DNA of 64,000 bases from Gammaproteobacteria bacterium (lineage in GTDB: Bacteria; Pseudomonadota; Gammaproteobacteria; GCA-002705445; GCA-002716945), in NCBI GenBank assembly GCA_002716945.1, contig PBCF01000002.1:316776-380775 (forward strand), given 5' to 3'. The notes beneath the pieces are model-generated. The model was given only the letters and a program-made list of their open reading frames with translations, had not been told where the DNA came from and made no database searches. How positions within the stretch are numbered: position 1 is the stretch's first letter; each line of letters begins with the position of its first letter. Positions 31,333-40,371 of this stretch are shown piece by piece. A program made the translations under genes and the position numbers.

Positions 31333-33153
31333 ATGAAATCTTTAATTCTTACAAAAAGATTGGTATTTCCATGGTTATATAGAAATTTTTTATTATTTGG
31401 AAGAAAATCGTATCTTAAAAACAAATCAAATCATACTGTAGTACAAGAAGATTTATTTATGGCTAAAAACTACAGAAATTGTGATCATGAAGCTTCATGC
31501 AGTGAAGATTATTTAATTAATAAGTTAACAGATAATAAAAATTTTAAATTTTTAATTGATTGGGCGGGTGAGAGATATACTAATTATGTTGTTGGTAAGC
31601 ATTTAATATTTGAAGCTAAAAAGATTTTTAAATCATTTAGATATGCTGAATTAATTAGTGAAAAATATACTTTAAAGAATAATGTATATCTTTACCCTGA
31701 TAATTTTGATATTTCTATATATAATATATTGAGACAAAAATTAACAAAAAAAATAAAACTTCCATATCTGTCATTAATTTATATGACTTTAAGAAGTGTG
31801 TTTAAGTCTGTATATTTTAATTTTAAAACATTATTATATCCTGAGTTTCTACTAATAAAATCCTGTCAAAGATCAAAGTTAGGGATCAACAAATATAAAT
31901 TTTGTATTCATATAGATGATGGATTGAAAGATCTGGCAATTCATCCACATGATTTATTTGTAATAAATAAAAATATTACTAAAAAAGATATATTATTTGT
32001 TAGTTTATCTAAAACAAAGCAAAAATGGATATCCCATTATTTAAAAAATAACTATAATGTTTTAGATATTAATAAAGTCAATAATTATATATCTAAATCT
32101 ATGTATTTTTCTAACATATACTGTAAATCATTTAAATTTAGATTTAAACTTTTTTGGCTTGGTATCAAATATCCTTGGCTATCATCTTCAATATTTAATA
32201 TTTTAAAACAAAAAATCTTATGGGATATATTTCACGAATTAATCAAAACAAAATGTATTATAAGAATTATGACAGCTGAAGATATAACAGCATCAGTCGT
32301 ACATAAATACAATAATGTGGACACGCTTTTTCTTTATTTATCAACAACAGAAAAAATAATACAATCTGATATAAAAAAAGGTAAGAGTAATGATCATGAT
32401 TATACTCATATGATATCAAAATACTCAGTTAGCAACGTTGTTTCGAATAATTGGTTAAAAAAACTTGAAAATAATATTGATAAATATATTGATATAGGTC
32501 CATTATTTTCAGATTTAATACACGAGGCTTATAAAAACAAACAAATAATATTCAAGAAAATTAATATAACGAATAATAATCCTATAATTACTTTCCTTGA
32601 TCATACAGCAGGACACCATGGTGTAATGAATTTTAAAGCTTATAAAGATTTTCTAGAAAGCTTTCTAAAATTATCTAAAAAAAATTTAAATATAAATTAT
32701 ATATATAAGAGTAAAAAATCTATTTCATCCATGAAAGAATACTTTGATAATGATATTATTGACTTGATTGAGGTTATTCGTAGTCGCAATAATTGTTGGT
32801 ATGCTAATGACTATAAACTCAGTTCATATCAAATATGTGGAGTAGCAGATTTAATTGTTTCTGCACCAATGTCATCTGTAATATTTGAAGCATTCTGTGG
32901 TAATAAAAAAATAATTTCGTATGATAGTACATCAAAGTATAAAGATTTTGATTTTATTTTAAAAAAAGTTCCATATCTACACGCATATACTCATGAACAA
33001 TTAGAGAAATTAATTGATCATTGGCTCTTGCAAACAGATAATAATTATTTTAAAAATTATATGAATAAATATATTAAACCGCTGATTGGATTAAATTGTA
33101 ATAATCATGGTAAAATTAAACAATTTAATGAATTTTTAGAAAATATAAATTAA
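31333..33153 (+). CDS. Large surface-carbohydrate biosynthesis protein, unknown (possible GT-B-like)
   Basis: Intact 606-aa ORF in operon; C-terminal 'VADLIVSAPMSSVIFEAFCGNKKIISYDSTSKYKDF' resembles a GT-B donor region. Confidence 0.45.
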   Translation: MKSLILTKRLVFPWLYRNFLLFGRKSYLKNKSNHTVVQEDLFMAKNYRNCDHEASCSEDYLINKLTDNKNFKFLIDWAGERYTNYVVGKHLIFEAKKIFKSFRYAELISEKYTLKNNVYLYPDNFDISIYNILRQKLTKKIKLPYLSLIYMTLRSVFKSVYFNFKTLLYPEFLLIKSCQRSKLGINKYKFCIHIDDGLKDLAIHPHDLFVINKNITKKDILFVSLSKTKQKWISHYLKNNYNVLDINKVNNYISKSMYFSNIYCKSFKFRFKLFWLGIKYPWLSSSIFNILKQKILWDIFHELIKTKCIIRIMTAEDITASVVHKYNNVDTLFLYLSTTEKIIQSDIKKGKSNDHDYTHMISKYSVSNVVSNNWLKKLENNIDKYIDIGPLFSDLIHEAYKNKQIIFKKINITNNNPIITFLDHTAGHHGVMNFKAYKDFLESFLKLSKKNLNINYIYKSKKSISSMKEYFDNDIIDLIEVIRSRNNCWYANDYKLSSYQICGVADLIVSAPMSSVIFEAFCGNKKIISYDSTSKYKDFDFILKKVPYLHAYTHEQLEKLIDHWLLQTDNNYFKNYMNKYIKPLIGLNCNNHGKIKQFNEFLENIN

Positions 33154-33155
33154 AT

Positions 33156-33902
33156 ATGAATAATATTGAAACTTATAAAAATAAATATAAAAATAATGGT
33201 TATTTTATCGTAAAAGATGTTTTTGATAAAAATACTATCAACAAAGTTATATCTGAAATTGATGTAGCACAAGATGTGCAAAAATATACAGATAAAAAAG
33301 GAAATTTAAGAAGAATAGAGAGATTATATGACAAAGGGATCTATCTAAAAAAAATTAATTCATCTGTTCTTTCTATATTAAAAAAAATTTTTGATAAAGA
33401 TTTTACAATTTTTAAAGATAAATGTAATTCAAAACCACCTGGTGGCGAAGGTTTTTTTGCTCACTATGATGGTATATTCTTGTTTAAAAATAATAATGGT
33501 AAAAAAGAGAAGGGTTGGTATAAATATACTGATTTTTTTATTAATGTTTTAATAGCATTAGACGATTGTAATAAAGAAAATGGAACGATTGAAATCTCAA
33601 ATGCTCATTCTGGTGATTTTGATCAGCTTTTATTAAATACAAAACAAAATGGAACTCCAGATATACTAAATAATATTGAGCAAAGTATTGATTTTGAACC
33701 AATTGAACTAAAAGCTGGAGATTTAACAATATTTAGTAATACTTGTCCACATAGATCGAAAAAGAACGAATCCTCAGTTAATAGAAGAACGCTTTACTAC
33801 ACATATACATTACTAGATAAAGGTTCTTATTATCATGAGTATTTTATTGATAAGTCTCAAAGTAAAAATCTTACTAGCAAAAGTCTTAGCGGAGAATCAT
33901 AG
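33156..33902 (+). CDS. Phytanoyl-CoA dioxygenase (PhyH)-family Fe(II)/2OG oxygenase
   Basis: HxD 'FFAHYDGIF', distal His/Arg '[22 protein letters not shown]', '[18 protein letters not shown]'. Confidence 0.8.
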   Translation: MNNIETYKNKYKNNGYFIVKDVFDKNTINKVISEIDVAQDVQKYTDKKGNLRRIERLYDKGIYLKKINSSVLSILKKIFDKDFTIFKDKCNSKPPGGEGFFAHYDGIFLFKNNNGKKEKGWYKYTDFFINVLIALDDCNKENGTIEISNAHSGDFDQLLLNTKQNGTPDILNNIEQSIDFEPIELKAGDLTIFSNTCPHRSKKNESSVNRRTLYYTYTLLDKGSYYHEYFIDKSQSKNLTSKSLSGES

Positions 33903-33903
33903 T

Positions 33904-35202
33904 ATGAAAAAAGTGTATGTAGCCATGAGTGCAGATATAGTTCATAAAGGTCACATTAATATTTTAAAAGAAGCTAATAAATTAGGTGAAGTTACTGTTG
34001 GATTATTAACAGATAAAGCAATTGCTAGTTTCAAAAGACTGCCATTTATGGAATATGAAAATAGAAAAAGTGTATTGGAGCAAATGACAATAGTCTCAAA
34101 AGTTATTCCACAGCACACTCATGACTATAAAGATAATTTATTACTTATAAAACCAGATTATGTAGTTCATGGTGATGATTGGAAAGATGGTTACCAAAGA
34201 AATGTTCGTCAGATAGTAATAGATACATTAGAAAAATGGGGTGGAAAACTAATTGAAGTACCTTACACAAAAGGAATATCATCAACACAACTCAATGCAG
34301 CTTTAAAAGAAGCTGGAACAACACCTAACATAAGATTGTCTATGTTAAAAAGACTTTTAGGTTCTAAACCGCTTATAAGATTAAACGAAGTTCATAACGG
34401 ATTATCAGGATTGATAACAGAAAAAACTACTGCACTCTATAAAGGAAAAGAGATTCAATTTGATGCTATGTGGTCAAGTAGTTTAACTGACTCTACCGCT
34501 AAAGGTAAACCTGATATTGAAGCAATAGATATGACATCGAGAATGCAAACTGTAAATGACATATTTGATGTTACAACCAAACCAATGATATTTGATGCAG
34601 ACACTGGTGGTAAAGCAGAACATTTTTGTTTTACTGTAAAATCATTAGAAAGACTAGGTGTGTCAGCTGTTGTGATTGAAGATAAAATTGGCTTAAAAAA
34701 GAATTCATTACTTGGAAATGATGTTAAACAGACACAAGACTCAATTGTAAATTTTCAAGAAAAAATTAAATCAGGTAAGTCATCTCAAGTAACTGAAGAT
34801 TTTATGATTATATCGCGAATAGAAAGTTTGATTGTAGGATCAGGAATTAATGATGCCTTAACAAGAGCAAAAGAATATATAGATGTTGGTTCAGATGCAA
34901 TTATGATTCATAGCAAAGACAACAAACCTGATGAAATTTTTAAATTTTGTGAGAAATTTCATGAATTAGAAAAAACAGTTCCGTTAATGGTTGTTCCTAC
35001 AAGTTTTAACAGTGTATTAGAAGAAGAATGGGAAAAAAGAGGTGTTAATATAGTATGCTATGCAAATCATATGTTAAGAAGTGCATACCCAGCCATGCTT
35101 CAAGTAGCTAAATCTATTCTAGAAAACGGGCGTTCATTAGAATCATCAAAGCAGTGTATTACATTAAAAGAAATTTTAGATTTAATACCAGGAACTAATT
35201 AA
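33904..35202 (+). CDS. pepM: Bifunctional cytidylyltransferase / phosphoenolpyruvate phosphomutase (Fom1-like architecture)
   Basis: N-terminal HxGH '[14 protein letters not shown]' and 'KGISSTQL'; PepM signature EDK-x5-NS as '[10 protein letters not shown]' (34678-34707). Start set to ATG 33904, just after the upstream stop, rather than 33835. Confidence 0.92.
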   Translation: MKKVYVAMSADIVHKGHINILKEANKLGEVTVGLLTDKAIASFKRLPFMEYENRKSVLEQMTIVSKVIPQHTHDYKDNLLLIKPDYVVHGDDWKDGYQRNVRQIVIDTLEKWGGKLIEVPYTKGISSTQLNAALKEAGTTPNIRLSMLKRLLGSKPLIRLNEVHNGLSGLITEKTTALYKGKEIQFDAMWSSSLTDSTAKGKPDIEAIDMTSRMQTVNDIFDVTTKPMIFDADTGGKAEHFCFTVKSLERLGVSAVVIEDKIGLKKNSLLGNDVKQTQDSIVNFQEKIKSGKSSQVTEDFMIISRIESLIVGSGINDALTRAKEYIDVGSDAIMIHSKDNKPDEIFKFCEKFHELEKTVPLMVVPTSFNSVLEEEWEKRGVNIVCYANHMLRSAYPAMLQVAKSILENGRSLESSKQCITLKEILDLIPGTN

Positions 35203-36332
35203 TGATAAATCCAGAAAATTTTTATAAAAGCCTTATAAAAGAAGATATTAGTTTTTTTACTGGAGTACCTGATTCACTATTAAAAAATTTATGTTTTTAT
35301 ATATCAGATATAGAAAATAATAAAAATCATATAATAGCAACCAATGAAGGTAATGCACTATCATTAGGGATTGGATATTATCTATCAACAAAAAAAATAC
35401 CTTTAATTTATATGCAAAATTCTGGATTAGGAAATATTATTAATCCACTTTTATCTCTTGCAGATAAAGATGTTTACTCCATTCCAATGATTTTATTAAT
35501 AGGATGGAGAGGTGAGCCTGGAGTCAAAGATGAACCTCAGCATAAAAAACAAGGCAGAATTACACTTAAACTACTCAAAACAATGGAAGTTCCTTATTAC
35601 ATCTTAAGTAAGACAAATAATAATTCAGACGCAGACTCTATAATAAAAAAAATTAAAAATAAAATTTTAAAAACCAACAAACCTCATGCAATTGTTATAA
35701 AACAAGATTCATTCAAAGACTATAAACCAAAAAAAACTATATCTAAAAAACTATCATTAACAAGAGATGAATCGATCAATATCATAATGTCTTGTATAGA
35801 TGATAAGGATATTGTTGTTTCTACAACTGGATATACATCAAGAGAATTATTTGAATATAGGAAAAAATCATCAAAAAATATTAAAAATGACTTTTTAGTA
35901 GTTGGAGGTATGGGTCATGCAAGTCAAATTGCATTAGGAATGGCATTATATAAAAAGAATAAAAATGTTTATTGTTTAGATGGTGATGGTGCTGTACTAA
36001 TGCATATGGGTTCTTTAACTATTAATTCAAAATCACAATGTAAAAATTTTAAACACATAGTTTTTAATAATGGGTGCCATGAATCAGTAGGGGGGCAGCC
36101 AACGCTTGGCTTTCATATAAATTTACAAAAAATAGCATCAGGATCTGGATACACATTAGTTTTAAAGGCTAAAACCAAGAACGAATTAAAAAAATGTCTA
36201 AAAAAATTAAAAGATTATAATAAACCCGCATTTCTTGAGATTATGGTAAAAAAAGGAACTAGAAAAAATCTAGGACGACCAACAACAACACCAATTCAAA
36301 ATAAAAATATTTTAATGAATAATATTAAATGA
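35202..36332 (+). CDS. Phosphonopyruvate decarboxylase (TPP-dependent)
   Basis: 'FFTGVPDSLLKNLC', 'YMQNSGLGNIINPLLSLAD', 'GWRGEPGVKDEPQHKKQGRITLKLL', 'GDGAVLMHMGSL'. Confidence 0.94.
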   Translation: MINPENFYKSLIKEDISFFTGVPDSLLKNLCFYISDIENNKNHIIATNEGNALSLGIGYYLSTKKIPLIYMQNSGLGNIINPLLSLADKDVYSIPMILLIGWRGEPGVKDEPQHKKQGRITLKLLKTMEVPYYILSKTNNNSDADSIIKKIKNKILKTNKPHAIVIKQDSFKDYKPKKTISKKLSLTRDESINIIMSCIDDKDIVVSTTGYTSRELFEYRKKSSKNIKNDFLVVGGMGHASQIALGMALYKKNKNVYCLDGDGAVLMHMGSLTINSKSQCKNFKHIVFNNGCHESVGGQPTLGFHINLQKIASGSGYTLVLKAKTKNELKKCLKKLKDYNKPAFLEIMVKKGTRKNLGRPTTTPIQNKNILMNNIK

Positions 36333-37468
36333 TACAAAAAATATTTATAGGACCAGGATCAATAGATAGTATTGATACCATACTTGATAATTTAAAAGCA
36401 AAGACTGCATTGTTAATTACTGGAAAGAACTCATACAATTCACATAGTATTGATCAAAAATTATCATCTACTTTATTAAATATGAACATTACTAAATTTA
36501 ATGATTTTAGTGTAAATCCAAAAATTACAGATGCAGTCAAAGGTATAAAATTATTAGAATTAATAAAACCGGATATTATTATAGCAATTGGCGGGGGAAG
36601 TGTAATAGACATGGCTAAACAAATTAACATACTGTCAGCACAAAATTTAGATGATATTGAAAATATAGTTCAAAATCAGAATCTCATACAAAAACCTGGT
36701 ATTCCGTTAGTTGCTATCCCAACAACAACAGGGACGGGTAGTGAGTCAACTCATTTTGCTGTCACATATATTAATAAAAAAAAATATTCTTTAGCACATA
36801 AATATATGCTTCCAAGTTATTGTATAGTTGATCCAATATTATCTTATACAATGCCTCCTAAATTAACCGCATCTTGCGGAATGGATGCATTAACACAATC
36901 AGTTGAATCATATTGGTCTGTGAATTCTACGGAAGAAAGTAAAAGATATGCGAGAGAATCAATATTATTAATTATTAAAAATATCATAAATGCTGTAAGT
37001 GGATCAGAAGAAGCTAAAAATGAAATGGCACTAGCAGCTCATTATTCAGGTAAAGCAATTAATATTTCTAAAACTACAGCGCCACATGCAATTTCATATC
37101 CTCTGAGCATGTACTTTAATATTTCACATGGTCATGCCGTTGCGTTAACACTTGGATATTTTTTTACAATTAACTCCACTCTTGAAAATGTAGATATTAT
37201 AGATAAAAGAGGAAAAGAATATTTATCTTCTAATATGTATGAACTGTTTAATTTATTTTCAAAGAAAAATGGAGATGACTGTAAAGATTTTTGGTATAAA
37301 TTAATGCATCAAATTAATTTAGAAACCAATATATCTAAATTAGGAGTAAGAACTAATGAAGATATTGATAAAATTTTAGAGAACGTCGATCCGAATCGAA
37401 TAAGAAATAATCCTGTTCAGATAGATAAAAAAATAATAAAAAATATATTAAAAGACTTACAAGTTTAA
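36329..37468 (+). CDS. Iron-containing alcohol dehydrogenase, predicted phosphonoacetaldehyde reductase
   Basis: 'IAIGGGSVIDMAKQIN', 'IPTTTGTGSESTHFAV', 'HAISYPLSMYFNISHGHAVAL'; position directly after Ppd. Confidence 0.88.
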   Translation: MIQKIFIGPGSIDSIDTILDNLKAKTALLITGKNSYNSHSIDQKLSSTLLNMNITKFNDFSVNPKITDAVKGIKLLELIKPDIIIAIGGGSVIDMAKQINILSAQNLDDIENIVQNQNLIQKPGIPLVAIPTTTGTGSESTHFAVTYINKKKYSLAHKYMLPSYCIVDPILSYTMPPKLTASCGMDALTQSVESYWSVNSTEESKRYARESILLIIKNIINAVSGSEEAKNEMALAAHYSGKAINISKTTAPHAISYPLSMYFNISHGHAVALTLGYFFTINSTLENVDIIDKRGKEYLSSNMYELFNLFSKKNGDDCKDFWYKLMHQINLETNISKLGVRTNEDIDKILENVDPNRIRNNPVQIDKKIIKNILKDLQV

Positions 37469-37480
37469 AAATTTGTTGAT

Positions 37481-38170
37481 ATGGAAGATCTCAACACATC
37501 ATTTTCAAATGCATTAATATTAATTTTTCAATTAGATAGTAATTATATTGAGATTATCGCTTTATCATTACAAGTTTCTTTATCTGCGGTTTTTATTTCT
37601 TGTTTAATTTCAATGCCATTAGCAGCATTATTGAGTATAAAAAACTTCTCAGGAAAGTCTATTATATTAATAATTTTAAATGCTTTCATGGCATTACCAC
37701 CAGTTGTAGTCGGTTTGTTTTTATATATATTATTATCAGCTAAAGGAATACTATCAATCTATGAACTTCTCTATACACCTATTGCAATGTTAATAGCACA
37801 AATAATAATTGTAACACCAATAATTACATCTCTATCTAAAGAATCTATTGATATATATTATGTGCAGTATAAAGATTATCTAAGATCATTGAATGCTTCG
37901 TATTATAATACAGCTACAACATTATTATGGGAAAGTAGATATATTTTAACAATTAATACTTTAGCTGGATTAGGGAGAGCACTTGCTGAAGTTGGTGCAG
38001 TTATGATTGTTGGAGGTAATATTGCTCATCTTACTAGAGTTATGACGACAAGCATTGTATTAGAAACGTCTAGAGGAGATTTATCTTTAGCTTTAAGTTT
38101 AGGAGTAACATTAATATTTATCTCTATTGGTATAAATAGTTTAGTATATTTAATAAAAAAATCTAATTAG
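37481..38170 (+). CDS. tupB: ABC transporter permease, TupB-like (tungstate)
   Basis: 'MALPPVVVGLFLYILLS...', 'LAEVGAVMIVGGNIAHLTRVMTTSIVLETSRGDLSLALSLG' typical TupB. Confidence 0.82.
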   Translation: MEDLNTSFSNALILIFQLDSNYIEIIALSLQVSLSAVFISCLISMPLAALLSIKNFSGKSIILIILNAFMALPPVVVGLFLYILLSAKGILSIYELLYTPIAMLIAQIIIVTPIITSLSKESIDIYYVQYKDYLRSLNASYYNTATTLLWESRYILTINTLAGLGRALAEVGAVMIVGGNIAHLTRVMTTSIVLETSRGDLSLALSLGVTLIFISIGINSLVYLIKKSN

Positions 38171-38173
38171 CTT

Positions 38174-38806
38174 ATGACTAAAATAATTAATTTTAAAAAT
38201 GTTACCTATACAATCAATAATAAAGTTATTATTGACAATATTAATCTAAATATAAAAAAAGATGGTTTGTTGGTTTTGTTAGGTAATAATGGCGCAGGGA
38301 AAACAACAATTTTAAAACTTATGGCAGGTATATTAATACCAACAAGTGGAACAATTAATTTATCAGATATGTATACCAAGCAAAACAATAGAATAGGGTT
38401 TGTTTTTCAAAAAACAATTTTTTTAGATAGAACTGTTGAAGAAAACTTATTTCATGCATTATATTGCTCAATGAATGCCAAAAATAAAGAAAATTATATC
38501 AAATTAATACAAAAAGAATTAGATCAAATTAATATGTGTCATTTATTACATGAAAAAGCTAAAAATTTATCGATCGGAGAGCAACAAATCGTTTCAATGA
38601 TAAGATCGATTATCATCAATCCATGTATACTATTTTGTGATGAACCTACAAGTAATTTGGACGATAATTATAAAAAAATTGTTGAAAATATTATTATTAA
38701 TATGTCAAATAAAATAAAAGTTATCATGATTACTCAAGATATAGACCAAGCTAATAGGCTTGGTGAGGAAAAAATAGTAATAAAAAATGGAAAATTATTA
38801 AATTAA
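38174..38806 (+). CDS. tupC: ABC transporter ATP-binding protein, TupC-like
   Basis: 'LLGNNGAGKTTILKLMAGIL', 'LSIGEQQIVSMIRSIIINPCILFCDEPTSNLD'. Confidence 0.8.
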   Translation: MTKIINFKNVTYTINNKVIIDNINLNIKKDGLLVLLGNNGAGKTTILKLMAGILIPTSGTINLSDMYTKQNNRIGFVFQKTIFLDRTVEENLFHALYCSMNAKNKENYIKLIQKELDQINMCHLLHEKAKNLSIGEQQIVSMIRSIIINPCILFCDEPTSNLDDNYKKIVENIIINMSNKIKVIMITQDIDQANRLGEEKIVIKNGKLLN

Positions 38807-38832
38807 AACGTTATGAATGGTACTATAGCAAG

Positions 38833-40350
38833 ATGAAAAAAGCACGCGTACTACTGGTAAGTCCTAATTTAAAAGGTATCGTTGATGGAATTACAAGGAT
38901 ACAACCTACTATGGGATTATTATTAATTGCTCCTATATTAGAAAAAGCAGGGCATACTGTAAAAATATATGATTCTGCTCTTGATGGGTGGAATACCAGA
39001 AAAGTATTAGATGCTAATGAAAACATTGTAATGATAGGTCATTCCGATGATGAAATAGCAAAAGTCATCTCGGATTTTTCCCCAGATATAGTGGCTGTGT
39101 CAGTTTTATTTTCTAATTTAATTGAATCTGCTCATAATATTGCAAAAATATCAAAACAAGTTAATAGCAAAGCACCTGTGATTCTAGGTGGTAATCATAT
39201 CTCTAGTTCTGTGATAGATTATCAACACTCTATGAATGATTTGACTTCAAAATTATCAACAGTTTTAGAGGATTTAGAAGACGATAATATTGATATGGCT
39301 ATGACGGGAGAAGGCGAATTTGCATTTGCAGATTTAGTTAATGCTTTAATAAATAAAAAAGATTATTCAAATATTCCAGGGTTAGTAAAAAAAATTGGTT
39401 ATAGAAAATATTTGATAAATCAACCTGCAAGGTTAGAAGATTTGAATTTATTACCCCAACCAGCTAGACATCTTGTAAATATGGAAGGATATTTTGATAT
39501 TGGCGCATTCCAATCAACGAAAACTCAATCGGATAGAGTTTTAAGCATAATGTGTTCAAGAGGATGTCCGGAAAAATGTACTTTCTGTTCCACTCCTCAA
39601 ATGTGGGGACAAAAAGTTAGGTGGAGAAGCACTGAACATATAATGAATGAAGTTATTAATGATTCAAAAGCATATAATATTGGTGAACTTCATATACAAG
39701 ATGATTCATTAACTGCTGATAAAAAAAATCTATATGCATTATGTGATGCTTTAGAAAAAGTAGGGCTTCCTTGGTGTACGCCTAATGGAACAAAAGTAAA
39801 CTATCATTTTAAAAAGCATGATGAAATGTATAAGAAAATGCATGATTCTGGTTGCTATCAACTTACATTAGCTTGCGAAAGTGGTGTTCAACGTGTATTA
39901 GATAATGTAATTAATAAACGATTACCACTTGAGACTATTTATCCTTCCATAGAACAAGCTAAAAAAGCTGGAATGTTAGTTCATACGTATTGGATCTTAG
40001 GATATCCAGGTGAAACATTTGAAGAAATGCAAACTACAATAGATTTTGCAATGAACAGTGGGGCAGATAGTTTTACATTTTCTATACTCAGCCCATTACC
40101 AGGCACCCCAATATACAGACAAGTTGTAAACCAAAATCTATGGTGGAGTGGGAGAGGATTAGATGATGTTATTCTTCAAAGAGAATCATTAATTAAAGTA
40201 GATGGGTTTTCATCTCCATATGACTTTGAAAAATTTGTGAGAGAAACAAATAAGAAGGCAAACTTACTTCTTAAGCAGAATGATCCAGAAAGATTTAAAT
40301 ACAAATATGGTTCTGATGCTGACGAGACTTCCTTAATAAAACAATCATAA
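38833..40350 (+). CDS. B12-binding-domain radical SAM protein (class B-type, candidate Fom3-like methylase)
   Basis: N-terminal B12-binding Rossmann-like domain; CxxxCxxC 'CPEKCTFC' at 39565-39588. Confidence 0.88.
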   Translation: MKKARVLLVSPNLKGIVDGITRIQPTMGLLLIAPILEKAGHTVKIYDSALDGWNTRKVLDANENIVMIGHSDDEIAKVISDFSPDIVAVSVLFSNLIESAHNIAKISKQVNSKAPVILGGNHISSSVIDYQHSMNDLTSKLSTVLEDLEDDNIDMAMTGEGEFAFADLVNALINKKDYSNIPGLVKKIGYRKYLINQPARLEDLNLLPQPARHLVNMEGYFDIGAFQSTKTQSDRVLSIMCSRGCPEKCTFCSTPQMWGQKVRWRSTEHIMNEVINDSKAYNIGELHIQDDSLTADKKNLYALCDALEKVGLPWCTPNGTKVNYHFKKHDEMYKKMHDSGCYQLTLACESGVQRVLDNVINKRLPLETIYPSIEQAKKAGMLVHTYWILGYPGETFEEMQTTIDFAMNSGADSFTFSILSPLPGTPIYRQVVNQNLWWSGRGLDDVILQRESLIKVDGFSSPYDFEKFVRETNKKANLLLKQNDPERFKYKYGSDADETSLIKQS

Positions 40351-40371
40351 AAATATTAAACAATTATATCA

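Noticed and set aside
33835-33903. N-terminal extension of the PepM ORF in the track
   Set aside because: Lies inside the upstream dioxygenase gene; the real cytidylyltransferase N-terminus begins at ATG 33904
33904-40350. Full fosfomycin biosynthesis cluster
   Set aside because: No Fom4-type cupin epoxidase or FomA/FomB kinases seen; only the early-pathway architecture is supported
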